Below, one piece after another: positions 56,628-64,000 of a DNA stretch of 64,000 bases. The notes below the pieces were generated by a model. It was not told the DNA's origin. It made no database searches and saw only the letters and a list, made by a program, of their open reading frames with translations. Position 1 is the first letter of the stretch. Each line of letters starts with the position of its first letter. Source of the DNA: Symsagittifera roscoffensis (taxonomy: Eukaryota > Xenacoelomorpha > Acoela > Convolutidae); the NCBI RefSeq assembly GCF_963678635.1, contig NC_087062.1, positions 23,642,177 through 23,706,176 of the forward strand, given 5' to 3'. The translations under genes and the position numbers were made by a program.

Positions 56628-56974
56628 CTATTCTATCGGTCGATACTAGCAAAGAATCATTGAACTGACTAGTGCTGTTCTGATGTATATTGGTTGAGCT
56701 TCCACGTTTTTTCAGGTGTTCAAGGTGTTTTTTAGATGTTCAAAATACCATTTCCGGTTATTAATTTGATTGCATACAATAGTTCTGCATCAGCACTGAA
56801 CGAAATTAAATCCCCGAAGCCCTCCTTCCATTGAAGTTGAACGTCTTGAAAATGAAGCAAATTTGGGAATATAAGTTTCAAGTTTCCTTTCAATGTCTGA
56901 AGTGGGAAACTGCTTGAAGTATCTAGTTCGCACCTTCGAATTTCATCTTCGTAGAATGCTTTTATTTTTGTCAT
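56628..56974 (-). pseudogene. PB1-domain half of the PB1-ZZ gene split by copy B
   Basis: On the minus strand, the ATG at 56974-56972 opens MTKIKAFYEDEIRRCEL, and about 80 residues form a PB1 domain with the basic Lys near the start and WKEGFGDLISFSADAELLYAI as the OPCA-like segment. The frame meets TAA at 56734-56732 just after the last PB1 strand. Another frame is open from there to the LTR border, so either a small frameshift or an intron lies in the linker. The ZZ half follows on the other side of copy B (37470-37708). The gene is broken by the insertion whatever the state of the linker. Confidence 0.8.
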
Positions 56975-57843
56975 TATGCGTTTTGAATTGAGAAATCTGT
57001 TCAAAATGCTCAACCAAATTTATTCGGAGCTATGTTTAAATAGGTTGAGAAATAAATTAGAATTTGCTGAACTTAGAAAGCAAATTTTAAGGGTTTTGAT
57101 TTAGCGAAACCGTGATTGTATCAATGAAATTCAATGTAAGATAAAAAGACAGAAACTGAAGATAACTTGGACCCGGGCCGAAGTCTGAGACTTATTTTGA
57201 GACCACTGCGACCCAAATCAGGTATGTTGAGACCATTGCAATTCAAAATGTTGCAACTTTTTGCGACCGAAATGTGTACGCGACTGTGCCCGACACAAAA
57301 AAACTCGAAAACAATGTTGTGACTTTCCTCAACCAAAGTGCTTTGTGCGACTTTGAGCGACCCGGGACGACGTTTGCAATAAATGTTTCGACCGACTCGA
57401 CCCAGGCTCGATATGTTTTGACCGACCCGACCAAAGGTGTCTATATTTTGACTACTTTTGACCGAGGAAACACATTTCGATTGAGTTCGGCCGAGAAGTT
57501 TTCACGGTCGAGAAAAATTTCAACCGAAAAGAGGATTTCGACTGCGTTCGACTTAAGATTTTCTGGTTCAAAAAATTGACTAAACTTTCAACAACAAGAA
57601 ATGGAAAAACAATCGAATGTTTTTTTCAAAAACCATCGCCAGGACGCTATTTTTGCACAAAGTGATATAGTTTCGATATAGCGAAGAGTTATTAGGATAC
57701 CTCAGTTCAATATGGAACGATTTTTAAAACAGATTAAATCTCGGCTTACGCGTTAATAACAAGAATATTATGGCGTGTAATTATCCAAATTGGGCCAAAT
57801 TGGCAATGTTCAAACCCCCAAAACTTCAAAACTTAACAAAAAT
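56975..57843. other. Upstream flank with CGACC-rich low-complexity tract
   Basis: Would include the promoter of the split gene. From about 57150 to 57560 the sequence is built from irregular GCGACC / CGACTTTG / TTTTGACC words. The open frames through it are by-products of the repeats. Confidence 0.45.
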
Positions 57844-58230
57844 CAATAGCGGATTTAGGAGGGCGGGGGTGGGCGGACGCCCCTTCTCAGGGATTCGACC
57901 CCCTGCCGACCCAAAGGGTCCCCCTTTATACTATTTTGAGATATCCATTTTTGGCTGACCTTATAAATTTTCTAAGGGCGCCTTCGGCGCCAATCTATAC
58001 TAACTTTGAGTGGGGAGCGCGTTTTGAAAAAACGCAATTTTTTGGTCGAAACTTTAAAAAAGTGCCTATAAACGCATTTTTTTTCAAAATTTGACTGCGG
58101 CCCAGAAACTTTTACCAAATTTGGGTCTTTATAGTGGTTTGGGAGAGCTCAGAAAATCTATTTTATTGACCTAAAAAACAACTTTTTTGAAAATCCTTCC
58201 CCCCTCGAGAAATTCCTAGAACCGCGCCTG
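57844..58230. mobile_element. hAT-type MITE (family H), copy 4
   Basis: Degraded ends (CAATAGCGGATTTAGG and CCTAGAACCGCGCCTG), but the 8-bp target duplication ACAAAAAT is perfect at 57836-57843 and 58231-58238. The interior matches copies 1-3. Confidence 0.9.
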
Positions 58231-58238
58231 ACAAAAAT

Positions 58239-58633
58239 AGATCAATTTTGATTTGAAGTTTAAAGACATGTTTTGATGTTGAAACTGTTTTTCGAAAGTT
58301 TTTAAATAGCCCCAATGTGCAAAAAAATGAAGCCCTGGCAAAAGTGAGATAGATCCGAAAAACTATTGTCTGATTAACTATAGCTTCTTATCCGATACGC
58401 CGTCTGTAGGTCACGCAGTCTTTTTTTTTGGTCGAATAGATTCTTGCGCTACTGTTTGGTTTAGAATATTGACTCTTAGCCCTTCCTGTTCTCAGTTTCC
58501 TCATTCTCAATAGATCTGGTTGTAAAACACGAGGTTAAAACTGAAGTCCGATCAGAATGCAAGTCCCTCAACCTTCAAACCTGAAGACCCTTTTAAAGAA
58601 TTTATTGAGTTAAATCATGATTGACTAATTAAT
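58239..58633. other. Non-coding, nothing recognised
   Basis: AT-rich spacer between two repeats. Confidence 0.35.
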
Positions 58634-59122
58634 CTTCCAACTTTCGTTATGAAAGTAACGGAAAATTTGTGCTCGGGGTGGGTTTTTTTCAGTCAAATTT
58701 CGACTTATTAACTAGCCATTTTTGACGGAAACTTTTACATCATTCAAAAGCTATTTTTGTCTTAAGCTTAAATTTGAAAATGTATTTCACCTGTGATCAG
58801 TTTTTGTAAAACTAGGGGGGTTTAAAGATTGCAACTTTTGCCATTTTGATCAATTTGGGACAATTAACGCGCGATATGTTTCGCGCTATTAACGCGTAAG
58901 CGAGATTTAATCCGTCTTAGAAATCATTCAAATTGGTTCAAGGAAGATTATATGCCATAATTGAGTTGTTGATAGAAGCAAAGTTTATCACTTTGTACTT
59001 AATATGGCGTGTGGGGGATGTTTCCACAAAAAATCTCAATTTTTTTTTATTTCTCTTTCATTTACTACATTTAAATTTTCCATGTTATTATTGCTCCATA
59101 GACCTTAAAAGGCAGTCGGAAC
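58634..59122 (+). repeat. R1 element, forward copy
   Basis: Left end CTTCCAACTTTCG (two changes), right end GTCGGAAC, followed by the perfect hairpin CAGGGCTTCGCCCTG at 59126-59140. Confidence 0.8.
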
Positions 59123-59568
59123 ATTCAGGGCTTCGCCCTGATTACGAGCAATTTTGTTTTTATATATATTAATTTGATATTTGTTCCGAACAATGAAAAT
59201 GTAGAGTAGCGCTGTCTTCCTGTGTGTTTTGATTTTAAAAAATAACAATAACATGCCAAATCAAGCGCTACAAATAAAATATTCAAATGGGTCCAATATT
59301 TTATCATATTCAAAACTTTTCAGCCGAGGGCCCATCAATATTAGAAACTTTTACCAAGCATTGTTTTCAAAATAACAAAAGTAGTTCGATTTTTTTTTTT
59401 GATTTACTTGGAGGAAGTAAAGCGAGCAAGTACCGTGAAAAGCTCTTCATTCAGCTAAATTGCTCTATAATTTTTCAAAAAAGTTTGTTTATATTTTTAA
59501 ATTTATGAAAATAACTACTAGTCCATAAAACACTACAAGATTGCTCATATCAGGGCGAAGCCCTGAAT
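59123..59568. other. Spacer between oppositely oriented R1 copies
   Basis: Includes the two outward hairpins (59126-59140, 59551-59565). Otherwise AT-rich without a gene. With its neighbours it makes an inverted repeat of about 1.4 kb. Confidence 0.5.
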
Positions 59569-60070
59569 GTTCTGACTGTCTTTTAAGGTTTATTGAGCAG
59601 CAGTAATAACATTAAAAAAATTAAATGAAATAAAATAAAATGATTTTTTTTTCTAAAATTTGAAATTTTTTATAAAAACCATCCCCCCACACGCCATATA
59701 ACGTACAAAAAGATAGATTTCATTCCGTGTAACAAATCAATTATGGCAAATAGGCTTCGTTCAACCAATTTGGAACGATTTATAAGACGGATTAAATCTC
59801 CGCTTACGCGTTAATAGCGCGAATTATATCGCTCGTTAATTGTCCCAAATTAGTCAAGATGGCCAAAATGGCAATCTTCAATCCCTCATAACTTTACGAA
59901 AAACAATCACAGGTGATATATTTTTCAATTTTAAGCTCAGGACAACAATACCTTTTGAATGATATAAAAAAGTTCCGTCAAAATTGGCTAGTTAAAAAGT
60001 CGAAATTTGTCTGAAAAAAAACCCACCCCGAGCACAAATATTCCGTTACTTTTGTATCGAAGGTCGGAAT
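59569..60070 (-). repeat. R1 element, reverse copy 1
   Basis: Reverse orientation: hairpin CAGGGCGAAGCCCTG at 59551-59565, then GTTCTGAC, ending GTCGGAAT at 60063-60070. Confidence 0.8.
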
Positions 60071-60417
60071 AATAAAAAGGAACCACGCACAAGCAAGCGA
60101 TTCAAATTGAGAGGAACAAAAACAGAAAAAAAAAGTTTCAAAAACACTTGAGGTCTATACTGTACAAATAGCGCATAAATAATTTTCTGCGCTATTTGTA
60201 CAGCATCCGGCAATTCTTGTTAGTATGTGTAATTGACGTATGGAGAATGAAAGCTATAAGCAAAATAAGTGTAATCTAGTATGTTACAAGATCCAGTTTA
60301 GAGTTGCCCATGACTTTTGCTCTTGGCACGGATTGCTCAAATTGTCGATTTCTTTTTGTTTTGATTTGACTCGATAATAAACAACAAGACTGCTCGTATC
60401 AAGGCGAAGCCCTGAAT

Positions 60418-60918
60418 GTCCCGACTGCCTTTTATGGTCTATGGAGCAGTAATAGCAAGAAAAAATTATTTGTAATAAAAATAAAATGATTTTTTTTTAT
60501 TTGAGATTTGTTGCGAAAATCATCCCCCCACACGCTATTTTAAGTACAAAGTGATAAGTTTTGCTCCTAATAACAAATCAATTATGGCAAATAAGATTCT
60601 TTCAACAAATATGACAAATATGGAACAATTTCATTGACTTATTAAATCTCCGCTTACGCGCTAATAGCGCAAATTATATCGCGCTTTATCGTCCCAAATT
60701 GGCCAAAATGGCAAACTTTAACCCCCATAACTTTACGAAAACTAATCACAGTTGAAATATCTTTTCAAATTTAAGCTCAAGACAACAATACCTTTTGAAT
60801 GATATTTAAAAAAAGTTCCGTCAAAAATGGCTAGTTAAAAAGTCGAAATTTGTCTGAAGAAAAAAAAAGCCCACCCCGACTGCAAATATTCCGTTACTTT
60901 TGTTACGAAAGTCGGAAC
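60418..60918 (-). repeat. R1 element, reverse copy 2
   Basis: Reverse orientation: starts GTCCCGAC after a slightly damaged hairpin and ends GTCGGAAC at 60911-60918. Close to 500 bp, like the other complete copies. Confidence 0.8.
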
Positions 60919-61083
60919 AATAAGTGTAGTTTTTGCGGCTCGCAGTAGATCTATGAAAAGTTATCCAGCCTGTTTCAGCGTAATTCGTTTATATTATTTC
61001 CACACATTCCAGACTTTGGTATTTTGTTGAGCGAAGCTCTCTTTTTGCGACTCAGGGTCGCTTTATGCAACTAGAACTTTCAC

Positions 61084-61569
61084 GTTGTGTTGCAGCCGAA
61101 ATCTGTCATATTTCACCATTGCGGAAGATTGTTAACCTTTACAGAAAAAACATGGGATTTTTGGTACTGTTAGGGCCGTAAAAATATTTTAAATTGCGAA
61201 TCATTCAATTTCAGGAAAATCTCAGACTATTCTTCCGAAATTTTATTATATGACCACACACTAATTGTATGACTACCATTTTTTCAAATCAGCACTCCCG
61301 GGTTTTTTCATCCCCGAGTTGACCTCCGTTGTGTTGCAGCCGAAATTGGTCATATTTCACCATTGCGCAAGATTGTTAACCTTTACAGAAAAAACATGGG
61401 ATTTTTCGTACTGTTAGGGCCGTAAAATTATTTTAAATTGCTAATCATTCAATTTCAGGCAAATCTCATACTATTCTTCCGAAATTTTATTATATGACCA
61501 CACTAATTGTATGACTATCATTTTTTCAAATCAGCACTCCCGGGTCTTTTCATCCCCGAGTTGACCTCC
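61084..61569 (+). repeat. Tandem pair of ~243-bp units
   Basis: 61084-61327 and 61328-61569 are near-identical, each running from GTTGTGTTGCAGCCG to GAGTTGACCTCC. No coding frame is shared. Confidence 0.9.
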
Positions 61570-63142
61570 GTAGACAAAAAAAGCTCATCAAACAATTGCA
61601 TTCACAGAGTCTATGGAAAAAAATGCTTATCAAACAATATCCAAGCATTTTTCAACCAGAATTAAAGCTTCCAAAAAGACCTGAAAATAGTTTTTAGGGT
61701 ATTTTAAACTTATTTACGTCATTTTTGTATAAAGTTAGCTTTTTTCAGACAAAAAATTTGTGGAAAAAAAGCTTATCAAAGCTACAATTTTTTCATGAAA
61801 ATATCAAAAAAGCAACTTTCCACCAAAACTTAAGCTTCAAAGATAGTCCTAGAAAATGTTTCAAGGTATTTCAATCTTAAAAACATCGTTTGTCTTAAGA
61901 ATGAGATTTTTTCTAACAAAACAAAAAAAGTTCAGCAAAAAAACAATTATCATACAATTTTCCTTTTTGTATTTTTGACTTATTTTGTAATTTTCATTTG
62001 TGACATTTATATGGTTCAGAGTTGTGCGTAAAAAATGGTCTATATATACTTTCTATTTATGGTGTCTATATATGGTGTCTTTATATGGTCTATAGTTGTG
62101 TTACTGTTGTGACTCTTGCTTTTGGAAAAGATGCAGGTAACAGGTTTTCAAGAACTGCTGCCTCGCCCTCAAACAAAAAGCAGAGATCGCGCTATCTAGT
62201 CACCGGCCTGTCAGTTTTGTAAGACTCAAACCTCTTTTTTAAGACCTCTCTGTTAATATAAGTACTAGTTTATCCGATTCTCAGGCTAGTTTCCCCGTGT
62301 TCATGGTATTAAGATACTTGGTTTCAAGTAAGTTTCAAATTTTTAGAGTGCAAAATTCCCATGTATGAGCCTAGGTAAATATAAATTCTGTTTGACTTTG
62401 TTGAGGTTTTGTTCAAACAACATATCGATTATTGGCAGAAATTAAAGTAAAAATCATATTTGTAAACTTTTTGCTTTCATATTCAGATGTTTAAAAAAAT
62501 TTTTACTGCCATTTATAAATTTGAGTGAAAAAAAATATGACCAATTGAATTTGGTCTCAGATCAATTTAAAACGATTATGAGTGCTGATAATTTGCCACG
62601 AACAAATATTCGCGCATCTAAACTATCAAATTTTTATTCAGGCAACGTTGCCAGTTGCATTTTAGCGAAGTGCAAGCATAATTTCCAGTTCGATACCAAT
62701 ACGCTGTCAATTTTTGTAAAATTGGTCTGAAATAGAAATAAAATCACCTCAGGCATATGGGTTGACCAAATCTTCTTATCATACAACTTCCATCCATGAA
62801 AACTTCTTACCATACAGTTGCCTACTTACAAAAACTCTATGAAATCTCTATGACAACGATTTTTCCATTTCTGAAAGTTGTATGACAAGCATTTTCCCTT
62901 GAGCCAAAACATTTAATTTTTCGGTCTTAACTTATTTTTTGAAAATTTTGGGTTGTATTAGTAAACACCTTGGCTTACTCAAAGCTAGAGTCAACAAAAG
63001 TTAGACGGTCTCGCATTTACAATGCATGAGAAATTATTTGATTTGTTTTAGAGCTGTCTTACACAAACGTTATAACGAAAGTAACGTATTTTCAAGTTTT
63101 GGCGAAACTTTTCAAAGACGAAAACGTCGGAACAATGATTGC
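61570..63142. other. Non-coding region, one unassigned short frame
   Basis: AT-rich. A frame at about 62521-62730 has a fairly protein-like composition but no recognisable family. A stretch near 62035-62100 repeats TATATGGTGTCT-like words. I see no gene I can support. Confidence 0.35.
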
Positions 63143-63497
63143 CAGTAGCGGAACAATGATTTGCACTCAGGAATTCGACCACCTGCCGACCCAAAAGGTC
63201 CCCCCTTTGTACTACTTTGAGATATCCATTTTTGGCTGACTGACCTTAAAAGTTTTTTAAAGGCGCCTTGGGCGCCAATCTATACTAATTTTGAGGGGGA
63301 GCGCGCGCCAAAAAACGCGGTTCTTTGGTCGAAATTTTCCAAAAAAAAAGCGTAAAAACGCTATTTTTGGCCTGTTTTTCAAAACTTTGCCTGCGGCGCA
63401 GAATCTTTGGCTAAAACAGGGTCTTTAAGGGTCTTTATAGTGGTTTGGCAGAGCTCAGAAAACCAATTTGGTCGACCGAAAAAAGGGTCCGCGCCTC
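63143..63497. mobile_element. hAT-type MITE (family H), copy 5
   Basis: Ends decayed (CAGTAGCGGA and TCCGCGCCTC), but a perfect 8-bp target duplication ATGATTGC lies at 63135-63142 and 63498-63505. The interior is shared with the family. Confidence 0.85.
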
Positions 63498-63714
63498 ATG
63501 ATTGCATATTCATCGTAATTAGAAACTATCCTCATTTCAGTCAAGTTTTTCCCCTAATTCATCTAAATGAAACAAAAATAGAGCGGGGTTGCTTAAAACA
63601 AAAACATATTCTCATGTTCCAATAAGTATTCAAGCGTGTATATCAGCGTTTTCGGGTTTCCACATTTCCAACTTGTATCATTCCTGATGAGAACTTTTCA
63701 CATTTCACGAATAT

Positions 63715-64000
63715 TCATTTGAGCAGTAATTCGTTTCCCGTGAATGTTTCCCTCCCTTCATTTCGCTGTGGGTAAGGGTCATCAGTGATCAAGAACCCGA
63801 CCTTCCAGAACTCATGATGGGAGTGGTTGCCTCTGACTTTACAATCCATGCATAAATCGACATTGGGACACGTTTTGCACTTGAATCTTGCCCCACTTAT
63901 CCTGTCGAATTTGCAGGAGTCGCAGACCACGAATCCATGGTAGAGAGAGACAGCTGTCGGTGCTTCTGTCAAGAAAAAATAGTATGGTGACACGTTTTTA
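63715..64000 (-). CDS. ZZ zinc-finger protein, partial (third p62-like gene)
   Basis: The minus-strand frame ends at 63715 and is open to the window edge, so its N-terminus (probably a PB1 domain, by analogy) lies outside. The visible 92+ residues contain a complete ZZ finger: VCDSC, KCKTC, DLCMDC and HSHHEFW, all with the usual Cys-X2-Cys spacing. The C-terminal tail (after LITDDPYPQRNEG) differs from the other two genes here and has no PPxY motif. It is uninterrupted, so it may be functional. Ligand unknown; in p62 the ZZ finger binds N-degrons and signalling partners. Confidence 0.75.
   Translation of the reverse strand, partial: KNVSPYYFFLTEAPTAVSLYHGFVVCDSCKFDRISGARFKCKTCPNVDLCMDCKVRGNHSHHEFWKVGFLITDDPYPQRNEGRETFTGNELLLK

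Noticed and set aside
57243-57579. Open frames on both strands of about 65-100 codons
   Set aside because: They run through irregular CGACC-type low-complexity repeats, which avoid stops in several frames.
62521-62730. A 69-codon plus-strand frame with fairly normal protein composition
   Set aside because: No recognisable family, no convincing splice sites or conservation inside the window, and the listed start is not an ATG.

Overview
The window looks like draft assembly from an AT-rich invertebrate (metazoan) genome. It contains a run of exactly 200 N. The only host-type genes recognised are PB1 and ZZ zinc-finger proteins of the p62/sequestosome type. Most of the rest is transposable elements: retrovirus-like LTR elements, a LINE relic, hAT-type and Mutator-type MITEs, a FLYWCH/MULE transposase relic and many tandem or inverted repeats. 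I see no rRNA, tRNA, CRISPR array or prokaryotic operon. The species cannot be named from the sequence.

The dominant feature is one family of very large Ty3/gypsy-like, envelope-bearing LTR elements in three states. Copy C (1-2604) is a decayed 3' fragment that ends at the assembly gap. Copy A (20706-36481) is an old copy with many stops and frameshifts, most of the reverse transcriptase deleted, one intact 409-bp 3' LTR and perhaps a 5' LTR scrap at 19304-19422. Copy B (37709-56627, 18,919 bp) is nearly complete. It has two 410-bp LTRs differing at one base, TG...CA ends and a 4-bp target duplication CTAT. Gene order in copy B is: structured leader; small basic ORF1; overlapping giant Gag-Pro-RT-RNaseH-Integrase frame (about 2,748 codons, two stops); short two-helix membrane ORF; a frame of about 357 codons without any ATG; an 867-aa envelope glycoprotein; a 602-aa accessory protein coupled to env by an ATGA overlap; an 84-nt intron-like segment; a 1.5-kb untranslated region; and the 3' LTR.

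Copy B sits inside a minus-strand PB1-ZZ gene. The PB1 half is at 56628-56974 and the ZZ half at 37470-37708. A complete PB1-ZZ paralogue lies at 7902-8489 and a third ZZ gene runs off the right edge (63715-64000). All are on the minus strand, so the window covers a dispersed cluster of p62-like genes invaded by mobile DNA.

The left flank (about 3.2-20.7 kb) holds a tandem array of 1-kb repeats carrying a short-TIR element, a MULE transposase relic, hAT-type MITEs (CAGGGGCGGA ends, 8-bp target duplications), a 1.1-1.2-kb segmental duplication, a 1.5-kb foldback element, a LINE relic with a Mutator-like MITE nested in it, and an 0.85-kb duplication of the LINE 3' end that abuts copy A. The right flank (56.9-64 kb) holds more of the same repeat families and little else that can be recognised.
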